Source: UBA1306 sp964396415
GTDB taxonomy: Bacteria; Spirochaetota; Spirochaetia; Treponematales; Rectinemataceae
Length of the DNA: 64,000 bases
Assembly (NCBI GenBank): GCA_964396415.1
Contig: CAYNFM010000003.1
Span: 32,225-96,224, forward strand
Direction of reading: 5' to 3'
Below, piece after piece: positions 1 to 8,099 of the stretch (within the stretch, counting starts at the first letter, position 1; every line of letters starts with the position of its first letter). The position numbers were made by a program, and so were the translations under genes. The notes under the pieces are model-generated. The model saw only the letters and a list, made by a program, of their open reading frames with translations, had not been told where the DNA came from and made no database searches.

Positions 1-25
1 GCCCTCGAGCTTTTCCCCTGCGCAT
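1..25 (-). CDS. Possible 5' end of a minus-strand gene cut by the window start
   Basis: An ATG at 25-23 on the minus strand opens eight codons (MRRGKARG) before the window edge. A TACTAT box lies six bases upstream (32-37), the same spacing seen at many starts in this window. No -35 box is convincing and the fragment is too short to identify. This is a guess from start-site architecture only. Confidence 0.25.
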
Positions 26-71
26 GGCCTCATAGTATCCCCAAAGCCCCCGGCTTTTCGATAGCCCTGCC

Positions 72-100
72 TTGACCATTTCTCCTTCGATGGACATCAT
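72..100 (+). promoter_or_regulatory. Promoter of truA, -10 box five bases from the ATG
   Basis: TTGACC (72-77), a 17-base spacer and CATCAT (95-100) lie five bases before the truA ATG at 106. With a normal -10 to +1 distance, transcription would begin at the start codon, giving a leaderless mRNA. Confidence 0.6.
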
Positions 101-105
101 CGCCC

Positions 106-900
106 ATGGCACGACGCAACTTCCTCCTCAGGCTCGCTTACGACGGTACCGATTTTCGCGGTTGGCAGCGCCTTCGCGGTTCCGCGCGAGGGACCGCGAA
201 GGGCCTCGGCGCCGGCCGAAGCGTCCAGGGCGAGGTCGAGGCCTGTCTGGCGGCGGCGCTTGGCTTAGCGGGACCTGCCGGCGATTCGATAGAGGTGGTC
301 GGCGCGGGGCGTACCGACGCGGGCGTCCATGCGGAAGGCCAGGCCGCGAGCTTCCACGCTTTCACGGAGCTCGGTTGCGGGTCCATCAGGGAGGCCCTCA
401 ACGCCCGCTTCCCGCCCGACCTCGCCTGTATCTCCTGCGCCGAGGTCGACGCGCGCTTTCACGCTCGCCTCCATGCCACGTCAAAAGTCTATCGGTATCG
501 CCTGCTCCTCTCCGAGCTGCCCGATCCCTTCATGCGGCGCTACAGCCTCCGCGTACCTGAAAAGCTCGACCTGATCGCCATGTCCGCCGCAGCCGCCGCT
601 CTCGTCGGCGAGCGCGATTTTCGCGCCCTCTCCAACGCCAAGGGCGAGGATACGAGACGCCTCCTCGAAGAGGCCAGGGTCGAGGCATCGGGCCGCATCG
701 TAGACCTCGTCTTCGTCGGGCCGGGCTTTATCTACAATCAGGCGAGGGTGATGGCCGCCCTGATCCTGGAGGCGGGCAAGGGGTCCCTGCCGCCCGAGCG
801 CGTAGGCGCGATCCTCGAGGGCCGCAGCCGCTCCGTCGCTCCGGGCGCCCTCGGTCCATTCGGGCTCTGCCTCGTCGACGTGGGCTATGAAAGGGTTTGA
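106..900 (+). CDS. truA: tRNA pseudouridine(38-40) synthase TruA
   Basis: This 264-residue protein matches the usual length of TruA, which isomerises uridines 38-40 in the anticodon arm of tRNAs. The family start is visible (LRLAYDGTDFRGWQ), and the catalytic Asp sits in GAGRTDAGVHA near residue 70. The later RNA-binding segments FHARLHATSKVYRYR and FIYNQARVMAALI are also typical. A 15-residue Arg/Gly-rich insertion follows GWQ. The ATG at 106 was chosen because the family homology begins at once and a promoter ends five bases upstream; there is no Shine-Dalgarno site. The gene converges on the isochorismatase-fold gene, with 24 bases between stops. Confidence 0.97.
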   Translation: MARRNFLLRLAYDGTDFRGWQRLRGSARGTAKGLGAGRSVQGEVEACLAAALGLAGPAGDSIEVVGAGRTDAGVHAEGQAASFHAFTELGCGSIREALNARFPPDLACISCAEVDARFHARLHATSKVYRYRLLLSELPDPFMRRYSLRVPEKLDLIAMSAAAAALVGERDFRALSNAKGEDTRRLLEEARVEASGRIVDLVFVGPGFIYNQARVMAALILEAGKGSLPPERVGAILEGRSRSVAPGALGPFGLCLVDVGYERV

Positions 901-924
901 CGGGCTCCGAATGCCTCGAGCGTC

Positions 925-1557
925 TCAACCGCCGGCCGACGAAAGGCTTATCAGATCGCTGCGCGTAAGGACGACGTTGCCGCGGACGCCCGGAGCGTTC
1001 ATCAAGTGCCAGGCGACATACTGCTCCGCGTAGAGACTGGCGGAGGCGGTACCGTCGACGGGAACGACGACTTTGAAACCGCGCAACGAAGCCCCGATGC
1101 TCGTACCGAGCACTGCGCCCTCCGTCGCGATTCCAGTAATTATGACTTGATTGATGCCTTTGCCTTTCAGGTAAGCCTCGAGGTCGGTCTCGAAGAACTT
1201 GTCCACGCTCGCCTTGACGACGTGTTCGGAGGGAAGGGGCCTGAGCTCGGGCAGAATGGTTTCCGGACTGCCGTCCTTGGTGTTGCTATAGGCAACGAGC
1301 ATGTTTGAGGCTCGCGCAAGCTCGAGGAGCTTCTCGACTCGCGGAACCGCGGCGAGGGCGCGGGGCCTCGGGCTTACCGTCCTGTCCTCGAAATCGAGAA
1401 GCAGAAGGGCGGTGGACGCCGGATCGACCTTGACCTCTTCGAGTCGCGGCGCGGGTGGTGCCTGCACTTTGCTCCAGTCGTCGACGATGGTGGGACTTTG
1501 CGCATAGGCCAAGAGGCCGAATAGGAAAATTAATAACCCGGCGAGGCTTCGTTTCAT
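925..1557 (-). CDS. Secreted isochorismatase-fold hydrolase lacking the catalytic cysteine
   Basis: A 210-residue protein with an N-terminal signal peptide (MKRSLAGLLIFLFGLLAYAQ), so probably exported. The rest follows the isochorismatase/cysteine-hydrolase fold: the catalytic Asp region ALLLLDFEDR, the Lys region KASVDKFFETDL and the loop VIITGIATEGAVLGTS. In active cysteine hydrolases that loop has Cys where this protein has Ala (TEGAV), so the usual thioester chemistry is not possible. Members with Gly at this site are known to exist, so this may be a Cys-independent or non-catalytic subgroup. ATG 1557 has GGAGG just upstream and gives a normal signal peptide. An upstream in-frame ATG at 1569 (MEDDMKRS) lies five bases after a -10 box and cannot be excluded. 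The substrate is unknown. Confidence 0.8.
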   Translation of the reverse strand: MKRSLAGLLIFLFGLLAYAQSPTIVDDWSKVQAPPAPRLEEVKVDPASTALLLLDFEDRTVSPRPRALAAVPRVEKLLELARASNMLVAYSNTKDGSPETILPELRPLPSEHVVKASVDKFFETDLEAYLKGKGINQVIITGIATEGAVLGTSIGASLRGFKVVVPVDGTASASLYAEQYVAWHLMNAPGVRGNVVLTRSDLISLSSAGG

Positions 1558-1574
1558 GTCGTCCTCCATATCCG

Positions 1575-1603
1575 ATGATACTGATTATCGCGGGCCGAGC
1601 CAA
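1575..1603 (-). promoter_or_regulatory. Promoter of the isochorismatase-fold gene
   Basis: On the minus strand TTGGCT (plus 1598-1603), a 17-base spacer and TATCAT (plus 1575-1580) end five bases before ATG 1569. Initiation there would leave a 12-base leader carrying GGAGG before ATG 1557. Confidence 0.55.
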
Positions 1604-1678
1604 TTTCAGCCTACCCCGGTCGGTTTTTGGCAAAATATTACTAATACTGTAGGAAATAAATCCTTCAGTTAACAATGG

Positions 1679-1795
1679 AGGAATTTACCACTGGTCGCGG
1701 AGGAATTTATCAGTGGTCGCGGAGGACTGGACCAGTGGTCGCGGCCGGCTGGACCAGTGGTCCCGGCCGACTTGACCACTGGTCCCGGCCGACCT
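1679..1795. repeat. Five degenerate tandem repeats resembling an IS21-family terminus
   Basis: Five adjoining units of about 22-23 bases share the core ACCA(C/G)TGGTC(G/C)CGG with spacers such as AGGACTGG and CCGGCTGG. IS21-family elements are known to end in multiple short repeats of this form (TGGTCCA or TGGACCA cores). No istA or istB gene is nearby, so this looks like an orphan end or scar. The block sits between the divergent promoters of the isochorismatase-fold gene and pyrH. Confidence 0.5.
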
Positions 1796-1809
1796 CGGGA
1801 AAACCTACC

Positions 1810-1838
1810 TTTACGATCGGTACGGTCCCGGCTATCAT
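1810..1838 (+). promoter_or_regulatory. Promoter of pyrH, -10 box six bases from the ATG
   Basis: TTTACG (1810-1815), a 17-base spacer and TATCAT (1833-1838) end six bases before ATG 1845. No Shine-Dalgarno site is present, so a leaderless mRNA is expected. Confidence 0.6.
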
Positions 1839-1844
1839 CTCCGC

Positions 1845-2537
1845 ATGACTACCGTCCTTTCTCTCGGAGGCTCCATAGTCGCGCCGGAAGGCCCCGATCA
1901 GGCATTCCTCTCGGCCTTCATCTCCGTCGTACGCGAGCACCTTGCCGTCGACCCTGAACGGAGGCTCATCCTCGTGGTGGGCGGCGGGGGCCCGGCGCGG
2001 GCTTGGCAGCGCGCTTTCCGCGAATCCGGGGGGCCTGCCGAGGACACGGACGCCCAGGATTGGATCGGTATCATGGCCACTCGCCTCAATGCCCAGCTCG
2101 TCAAGGCTCTCCTCGGCGCCCTCTGCCCCCAGGGGGTCGTGACGGATCCGACCTCGCTCACGATATTCATGGGTCGCGTTCTCGTCGCCGCCGGCTGGAA
2201 GCCGGGCTTCTCCACCGATTTCGACGCCGTTCTCCTGGCCGAGCGTTTCGGGGCAGATCGCGTCGTCAACCTTTCCAACATCGCCAAGGTCTACACCGAC
2301 GACCCTAGGACGAATCCGGAGGCCAAGCCCATCGATGCCCTCACGTGGGCCGAGTTCCGCGCCATAGTCGGCGACGAGTGGATTCCCGGCAAGAACGTCC
2401 CCTTCGATCCCGTGGCGACGCGCAAGGCCGCCGATCTCGGCCTTTCGGTAAGCTGCGTCGCCGGTCGCGATCTCGGCAACCTGCGTCGTGTCCTCGAGGG
2501 CGCTAGCTTCGTCGGTACTACGATCGGACCGGATTGA
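1845..2537 (+). CDS. pyrH: UMP kinase, archaeal/spirochaete type
   Basis: This 230-residue cytoplasmic kinase of the amino-acid kinase fold should convert UMP and ATP to UDP and ADP in pyrimidine synthesis. The N-terminal phosphate-binding SLGGSI, the LILVVGGGGPAR loop near residue 45 and the segment VVNLSNIAKVYTDDPR near residue 145 match the family. Its short length and lack of bacterial-type N-terminal extensions fit the archaeal/spirochaete branch, which is thought to lack the GTP regulation of the usual bacterial enzyme. The stop overlaps a possible TTG start of the following sensor kinase gene, so the two are probably co-transcribed. Confidence 0.9.
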   Translation: MTTVLSLGGSIVAPEGPDQAFLSAFISVVREHLAVDPERRLILVVGGGGPARAWQRAFRESGGPAEDTDAQDWIGIMATRLNAQLVKALLGALCPQGVVTDPTSLTIFMGRVLVAAGWKPGFSTDFDAVLLAERFGADRVVNLSNIAKVYTDDPRTNPEAKPIDALTWAEFRAIVGDEWIPGKNVPFDPVATRKAADLGLSVSCVAGRDLGNLRRVLEGASFVGTTIGPD

Positions 2538-2542
2538 TAAGG

Positions 2543-4318
2543 ATGAGCGAAGGCCGTAAAAGATCGATACTCCTCGTCGAAGACGAGGCATTGATAGCGG
2601 TAAGCGAAAAAAAGGCTCTCGAGAAGCGCGGATATGAGGTCATCGTCGCCTATTCCGGAGAGATGGCCGTCGAAAAGGCGAGACAGGGCGAGACGATCGA
2701 TATCGTATTAATGGATATCGACTTGGGCGCAGGCATCGACGGAGCCGAAGCGGCGAAATTGATATTACGGGGCCGAACCCTACCCATAGTTTTCCTATCC
2801 AACCATCTCGAGCCAGAAATCGTGGAGAAGAGCGAAAAGATCACCTCCTACGGCTATGTCGTGAAGAGCTCGAGCATTACGGTGCTCGACGCGTCCATAA
2901 AAATGGCCTTTAGGCTTTTCGAGGCGAACCAGAAGATACGTGTAACGAACGAAATGTTCCAAAAGGTCCTGGATTCCATTCCGCAATTCATATGCTGGAA
3001 GAACAGGAACTCGGAATTCCTCGGCTGCAACAAGAACTACGCCGACATGGTCGGATTGCCCGACACGCGATCCATCTTGGGGAAGACGGATCATGACCTG
3101 CCCTGGAAGAAGGAGGAAACGGAGCACTTCCTGGAAGACGACGAAGCGGTAATGTCCCTGGACGCCCCGAAGGTCCATATAATCGAACGTGCTTCCGACG
3201 CGAGAGGCAGAGAATCATGGCTGGATACTAACAAGATACCCCTCCATGACGCTTCGGGAAAGGTAAGCGGCGTCCTCGTTTCCTTTTCGGACATCACCGA
3301 GTCCAAGCTCATCGAGGATTCGCTGGCAAAAGAACGGTACCTGCTTCAGACTCTCATGGACAACAGCTCGGATTACATCTATTTCAAGGACCTCCAGAGC
3401 CGCTTCACCAGGACGAGCAAGGCGCATGCGAGATCGCTGGGCCTGGCCGATCCCGTGCAGATGGTAGGCAAGACGGATTTCGACTTCTTCGACCCGGAGC
3501 ACGCGAGAAAAGCCTACGCCGACGAACAGGAGATAATCAGGACGGGCCAGGGGGTGAGGAAGGAAGAAACCAACCTGCGGTTTAACGGCCCCTCCACATG
3601 GGTGTTGACCGAGAAGCTGCCCCTGAGGGACCGAGAGGGGCGCATAATCGGCACCTTCGGCATCTCCCGCGACATAACCGAGCGCAAGCGGGACGACGAA
3701 AGGATCAAGAGCCTCCTCAAGGAAAAGGAGACCATGCTGAAGGAAGTCCATCATCGCATCAAGAACAACATGAGCACGGTCAACAGCCTCCTGGCCCTTC
3801 AGGCTTCGACACTGAGCGAGTCCCAGGCCGTCAAGGCCCTCGAGGATGCGGGCAGCCGCGTTCAGAGCATGATGGTGCTATACGAAAAGCTCTATCAATC
3901 CTCCGATTTCACGTCCATCTCGGCGCGTGAATACATTCCCGCGCTCGTCGACCTAATCATCGGCAACTACCCGAACGGCGGGTCGGTCAGAGTCCGGAAG
4001 ATCGTCGACGATTTCGTCCTCGACTCCAGGATCCTCAACAATCTCGGGCTGATAATCAACGAGCTCCTGACGAACATCATGAAGTACGCCTTCGCGGGAA
4101 GGGCCTGCGGCTCGATCGGGGTCTTCGTTCGCCGGAAGGGCGGCCGAGTGTCGCTGACAATCGAGGATGACGGCAATGGCATGCCGGAGGGCGTGGATTT
4201 CGAGAATTCCGCCGGCTTCGGCCTCATGCTCGTCAGGATGCTGACGGAGCAGCTCGGAGGCAGCATCAGCCTCGAGAGGAGGAACGGCACGCGGATAATC
4301 CTCGATTTCGAGAAGTAG
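2543..4318 (+). CDS. Response regulator-PAS-PAS-HisKA_2 sensor histidine kinase
   Basis: A soluble kinase of about 590 residues with no membrane segment. An N-terminal receiver domain (residues about 5-125) keeps the acidic pair VEDE and the phosphoacceptor Asp in LMDIDLG. Two PAS domains follow (starting near MFQKVLDSIPQFICW and LLQTLMDNSSDYIYF). A HisKA_2 dimerisation domain has the phospho-acceptor His in EVHHRIKNNM, and a HATPase_c domain has NELLTNIMKYAF and EDDGNGMP. This layout suits a cytoplasmic sensor that is itself switched by phosphorylation of its receiver. ATG 2543 was chosen; an in-frame TTG at 2534 overlaps the pyrH stop. No partner response regulator is adjacent. Confidence 0.88.
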   Translation: MSEGRKRSILLVEDEALIAVSEKKALEKRGYEVIVAYSGEMAVEKARQGETIDIVLMDIDLGAGIDGAEAAKLILRGRTLPIVFLSNHLEPEIVEKSEKITSYGYVVKSSSITVLDASIKMAFRLFEANQKIRVTNEMFQKVLDSIPQFICWKNRNSEFLGCNKNYADMVGLPDTRSILGKTDHDLPWKKEETEHFLEDDEAVMSLDAPKVHIIERASDARGRESWLDTNKIPLHDASGKVSGVLVSFSDITESKLIEDSLAKERYLLQTLMDNSSDYIYFKDLQSRFTRTSKAHARSLGLADPVQMVGKTDFDFFDPEHARKAYADEQEIIRTGQGVRKEETNLRFNGPSTWVLTEKLPLRDREGRIIGTFGISRDITERKRDDERIKSLLKEKETMLKEVHHRIKNNMSTVNSLLALQASTLSESQAVKALEDAGSRVQSMMVLYEKLYQSSDFTSISAREYIPALVDLIIGNYPNGGSVRVRKIVDDFVLDSRILNNLGLIINELLTNIMKYAFAGRACGSIGVFVRRKGGRVSLTIEDDGNGMPEGVDFENSAGFGLMLVRMLTEQLGGSISLERRNGTRIILDFEK

Positions 4319-4344
4319 GCGGCCGGCCGGGAAAGGGAGGCGCC

Positions 4345-5355
4345 TCAGGGCGAGACCGGGGCCTTCGTCTTTCCTTCTGCCCGGTCGAGCTTTTCGAGCA
4401 AGGCCGCATAGCGTTTCCCTTCCGAGTCCTCCTTCAGCCCGGGGGCCAATCCCACCAGGGCCTTCAGGGCCCTTCGGACCGAAGCCGCGTCGTCGGCCGC
4501 CATCGCGGAATCGAAGGACCTGCGCCAATAGTCCCACGCCTCCGCGTCCTTCCCCGCCTTCGAGCACAAAGTCCCGGCAGCCGCGAGATCGGCCGGTATC
4601 GCTCTCGCGTTCTCGGCTCGCTTGTCGGCGTCGAGGGCCCCCAGGGTCTCGGCCAAGGCCTCGGCCGTCTTCCCCTCGCCCGACAGGACCGACGCGAGGG
4701 CGTAGCGGTTGGCGCCGACTTCGGTCCAGCGCTTGGCTTCGAGGTTCATGGCCTCGGCCCGCTTGAGATCGGCTATCGCCTCGGGGACGCGGCCGAGGCC
4801 AGCCTTGGCTACGGCCGCGTCGTTGAGGGCGACAGCCAGCGCCCTGTCGGCCTCGGCTTTAGCGACGCGCTCCGTGGCGATCGACTCGGCCTTCGACGCC
4901 GACGCGACCGCTTCCTCGAAGGAGGCGAGGGCGTCGTCCTTCGCGCCGGCGGCGTAGGCTATCTCGCCCAGCCCCGCCAGGGCGATGGCGCGGGCGCCGT
5001 TCGAGCCCGCCATCCTCGCGTAGTCGAGAGAGGACCGGTACTCGGCCTCGGCGGCCTCCGTTTCGCCCGCGGCGAAATAGGCCTTGCCCATCGACGCGTG
5101 CGAGGCGGCTACGCCCTCGAGATCGTCCACCGACGAGCCTGACTTGAGCGCGTCCTCGTAATATTGCAAGGCCTGCGCGTACTGCCCCTTGGTCATGAAG
5201 CCGTCGCCCATCTTGGCCAGCTCCGCGGCCTTGTTTCGCTCGTCGAAGACGGCGTCGGGCGGCTTGGGCGCCGACGAGCAGCCGCCGAGGACGATCGAGG
5301 CTGCCGCGATGGCCGAGAGGGCGAACGGCCGGAGCCCTTCCTTCGGGCGATTCAT
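4345..5355 (-). CDS. TPR-repeat lipoprotein of the Mla operon
   Basis: A 336-residue lipoprotein: the signal peptide ends in the lipobox VLGGC near residue 25, followed by SSAPKPPD. The mature part is Ala-rich helical repeats of TPR type (for example GDGFMTKGQYAQALQYYEDAL and ASMGKAYFAAGETEAAEAEY) along most of its length. TPR lipoproteins commonly act as scaffolds at the inner or outer membrane. It is the last gene of the mla operon and its ATG overlaps the mlaD stop by four bases, so it probably works with the lipid transporter, perhaps as a periplasmic tether. That role is inference. It is not a homologue of MlaA or MlaC by anything visible. Confidence 0.8.
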   Translation of the reverse strand: MNRPKEGLRPFALSAIAAASIVLGGCSSAPKPPDAVFDERNKAAELAKMGDGFMTKGQYAQALQYYEDALKSGSSVDDLEGVAASHASMGKAYFAAGETEAAEAEYRSSLDYARMAGSNGARAIALAGLGEIAYAAGAKDDALASFEEAVASASKAESIATERVAKAEADRALAVALNDAAVAKAGLGRVPEAIADLKRAEAMNLEAKRWTEVGANRYALASVLSGEGKTAEALAETLGALDADKRAENARAIPADLAAAGTLCSKAGKDAEAWDYWRRSFDSAMAADDAASVRRALKALVGLAPGLKEDSEGKRYAALLEKLDRAEGKTKAPVSP

Positions 5356-6428
5356 TCTAAGCCTTCCTCCCTCATGCTCTGACTGAGCGGTTGGCGCTCG
5401 GGATGCTCGGGGATGCCGCCTTTCAGGAGCGGATTGTTCTTGAGCCCGATGAGCACGTCCTGGGCCTGCTTGATAGCGGCCCTCCCCTCGTCGATCGTCA
5501 GCGCGATCGAAGGCATCTGGCCGTTCAGAGAGGCCGAGATGTCCTGAATGTTCTTCAGGGTCTTCTGCAGCTCGACGACGCTTCCGTCGACGCTGTCGTA
5601 CAGGGCGTTTTTGTCGTCCAGGAAGGTCTTGAGCGATCCCTTCGCGTCGAGGAGCCTGGGTATCAGTCCCGTCGGGTCCCGTATGGCGGCGGTGGTGGCT
5701 TCGAGGTTCTTCGCGATCACGTCGACGGAATCGACGAGGCCATTGGCCTTGGACACGAGCTGAGTCGCTTGCGAGGAGACGTCGGCGATCATCCCGTCGG
5801 CGTTGGATACGGCGTCGGAGGCCTTCGTCACGATCGATCCGAGGGGCCCCGAGCTTTGGCCGGCGATGGCGCGGTTGATCTCGGTCAGGGTGCGATTTAT
5901 GGTGACTACGGTTCTGTCCGCGTTTTCGATGAGGGGATTGATCCCGGCCAGGAGGCGCGTGATCGTGTCGTCCTTCTGCGGGATGTCCACGAGACCCTGC
6001 TCGATGAGGTCCCTGCCCTCGTCCGAATCGGCGAGGGGGATGAAGCTGCCCGCGGGCATGAGGGAGTCTCCCTTCCCCGGATCGAAGAGGAGCTGCGTCC
6101 CGAGGCCGATCGGCGAGGTGACGATCTCGAGCAGGGAGTCGGTCCTGACCTTCGGATAATAGTCGTCGTAAATGACGAACTCGGCGTCCACCTGATTCGC
6201 GGCATTGAGGCTCACCTTGGTGACCTTGCCTACCTGGAAGCCCCGCATCATGATCGCCGTGCCCGGCGAGGCCCCGGCCGCCGAGGCGAGGCGCGTCGTG
6301 AATCGGATGTCCTTCGAGAACCATCTCTGATTGGCGCCGAGCAGGATTATCCCGACCGCGAGGAAGAGCGCGGCTATTATCACGAAAAGGCCGACGATCT
6401 TGTCGGCGTGCTTGATCCTGAATCTCAT
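5352..6428 (-). CDS. mlaD: MCE-domain lipid-transport protein (MlaD-like)
   Basis: A 358-residue protein with one N-terminal membrane helix (residues about 11-31, VGLFVIIAALFLAVGIILLG), then a single MCE domain (about 38-120, including PGTAIMMRGFQVGKVTKVSL), then a long helical, probably coiled-coil tail. MCE proteins form hexameric rings that bind lipids in the periplasm and link the MlaFE transporter to partner proteins. It is longer than E. coli MlaD (about 180 residues) because of the tail, as in many MCE proteins outside the gammaproteobacteria. It overlaps mlaF by four bases. The substrate, probably phospholipid, and the transport direction cannot be read from the sequence. Confidence 0.9.
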   Translation of the reverse strand: MRFRIKHADKIVGLFVIIAALFLAVGIILLGANQRWFSKDIRFTTRLASAAGASPGTAIMMRGFQVGKVTKVSLNAANQVDAEFVIYDDYYPKVRTDSLLEIVTSPIGLGTQLLFDPGKGDSLMPAGSFIPLADSDEGRDLIEQGLVDIPQKDDTITRLLAGINPLIENADRTVVTINRTLTEINRAIAGQSSGPLGSIVTKASDAVSNADGMIADVSSQATQLVSKANGLVDSVDVIAKNLEATTAAIRDPTGLIPRLLDAKGSLKTFLDDKNALYDSVDGSVVELQKTLKNIQDISASLNGQMPSIALTIDEGRAAIKQAQDVLIGLKNNPLLKGGIPEHPERQPLSQSMREEGLE

Positions 6429-7279
6429 CGGCCGTCCTTTCCCTTGTCTTCGCTTTTTTCTTCGGCCATCGCCGTCCCGTCGGCGACGGCGTTCACCCAG
6501 GCGCCCGCGAGCCCGCCCGTCCAGGCTTCCGCCGCCCGAGGCTTGAGCCTCCCCGTCACGCCGCGAACGAGGGGATCGGTCCAGGCGGCCGCCTCGGCGT
6601 AGCTGCCGATGGCAGCGAGCCTGCCGTCCAAGAGCACCGCGATGGAGTCGGCGCATCGAGACGAGAATTCCGAGACGGCGCTCGCGATAAGGATGCTCCG
6701 CCCGCGCGACTTCAGCGAGTCGACGATCCCGGGCACGCGCGCCGCCGACGCCTCGTCCAGCGCCGACGTGGGGTCGTCCATGAAGAGAAGCTCCGGATCG
6801 AGGACGAGGGCGCGGGCGAGGCCGACGAGCTTGCGCTCGCCGGAAGAGAGCTCGGCGGGCCGAGCGCGCAGCTCCTGCGCGCAGCCGACGAGCTCGGCGG
6901 CCCGCCTCACGGCGCGCTCCACCTCGGCCGCGTCCCACGCGGGCTCGTGAAGGCGGACCGGAAGGGCCAGGTTGTCGAAGATGCTCTGGTTGGACCAGAG
7001 AGCCGCGTCCTGGAAGACGAAGCCCGAGGCCTTCCTGAATGCGGTCATTTCGCGTCTCGAGAGGCGGGAGAGCGGCTTGCCCTTGTAGAGTACGTCGCCC
7101 TCCGTCGGGAGCGCTATGCCCGCCGCCGTCTTTATGAGTATCGATTTGCCCGAGCCCGCCCCGCCCATCACGAACAAGGTCTCGCCGGGATCGAGCGACA
7201 GGCTTACGCCGCGCAAGGCCTCGTGGCCGCCGCGCACCGAGCCCAGGCCGCGCAGCTCCAATTCGGGAACGCCGGTCAT
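6425..7279 (-). CDS. mlaF: Mla-type ABC ATPase with altered catalytic residues
   Basis: A 284-residue ABC ATPase positioned like MlaF. The Walker A GGAGSGKS, Q-loop FVFQD and signature LSSGE are intact. The Walker B reads LLFMDDPTSALD, so the catalytic Glu is replaced by Asp. The switch (H-loop) His is also missing: the segment reads ILIASAVSEF where VVSHD is usual. Both changes are expected to weaken ATP hydrolysis. The C-terminal 40 residues are Lys/Glu-rich and extend beyond the usual end. The start lies close downstream of the mlaE stop at 7284 and the gene is clearly in the operon. Confidence 0.88.
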   Translation of the reverse strand: MTGVPELELRGLGSVRGGHEALRGVSLSLDPGETLFVMGGAGSGKSILIKTAAGIALPTEGDVLYKGKPLSRLSRREMTAFRKASGFVFQDAALWSNQSIFDNLALPVRLHEPAWDAAEVERAVRRAAELVGCAQELRARPAELSSGERKLVGLARALVLDPELLFMDDPTSALDEASAARVPGIVDSLKSRGRSILIASAVSEFSSRCADSIAVLLDGRLAAIGSYAEAAAWTDPLVRGVTGRLKPRAAEAWTGGLAGAWVNAVADGTAMAEEKSEDKGKDGR

Positions 7280-7283
7280 CGCC

Positions 7284-8063
7284 CTAGCCCAGGTATAGGA
7301 TCGCCGTCATGACGACTTCCGCGAGGATGCAGAGCATGAAGCTCGATCCTACCGCCCTGATGCCCGCGACCGGCACCTCGGTTACCGATCCCTCGACGGC
7401 GAAGCCTCGATAGAGAGAGACCACGGAAATGATGACGCCGAACACCAGGCTTTTCGCGAAGCCCAGGAGGAGGTCGCCCGGGGCGAGCGCGGCGAAAAGG
7501 CTGCGGAAGTACTCTTCGAAGCCGATGGGGCGCAGGAGCTGCACGACGGCGAAGGAGCCCATGAGGCCGAAGACGTTGAAATAGATATCGAGCACGAGCA
7601 TGGAGACGACGACGCCGAGGAAGCGCGGCGCCGCGAGGTAGGAGATCGGGTTTACGCCCACGGCGACATAGGCCTCGATCTCGTGCCCTACGGCCATCCC
7701 GCCCAGCTCGGTGGCTATGGCCGTGCCCGAGCGCGCGATGACGATGAATGCGGTCAACAGGGGGCCGAGTTCCCGCGCAATGACCACGATGAGGATCGTA
7801 TACATGAGCTTTCCCTGGCCGAATTCCGCGAGGAGGGAAGAGCCTATGAGGTTTATCGCGGCGCCTATGGCGAGGGCCATGGCCGCGGCAATGCCGAGAG
7901 CCTCGATCCCCGTGAACAGTATCTGCATTACGAGAACGCGAAAGCCCACCTGGCCCCGGCGAAAGAGGAGAGCGGATTCCTTGAGCACCTGGACGAAGAA
8001 GCCCAGGCTGTAGAGGAATTCGTCGAAGCCTCTTATCGCGGCGCTGCCGATCCTATCAAGCAT
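7284..8063 (-). CDS. mlaE: MlaE-type ABC transporter permease
   Basis: This 259-residue membrane protein has the usual length and features of MlaE permeases: a central GxxAIATELGGMAVGHEIEA motif (the conserved E-x-G-x-M-x-x-x-x-x-I-E-A pattern near residue 125) and about five or six hydrophobic helices. It should form the inner-membrane core of the lipid transporter with the MlaF ATPase and the MCE ring. The gene starts 36 bases after the cyclic-nucleotide-binding gene, has a weak AAAGGG upstream of the ATG, and is followed by mlaF after four bases. Confidence 0.92.
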   Translation of the reverse strand: MLDRIGSAAIRGFDEFLYSLGFFVQVLKESALLFRRGQVGFRVLVMQILFTGIEALGIAAAMALAIGAAINLIGSSLLAEFGQGKLMYTILIVVIARELGPLLTAFIVIARSGTAIATELGGMAVGHEIEAYVAVGVNPISYLAAPRFLGVVVSMLVLDIYFNVFGLMGSFAVVQLLRPIGFEEYFRSLFAALAPGDLLLGFAKSLVFGVIISVVSLYRGFAVEGSVTEVPVAGIRAVGSSFMLCILAEVVMTAILYLG

Positions 8064-8099
8064 CCCTTTGAATATCGGCTCGATTCGGGGGAATATTCA

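Noticed and set aside
1679..1795. The short repeats as a CRISPR array or origin iterons
   Set aside because: Units adjoin without spacers, and the flanking genes are not replication genes; the IS21-end pattern fits better.
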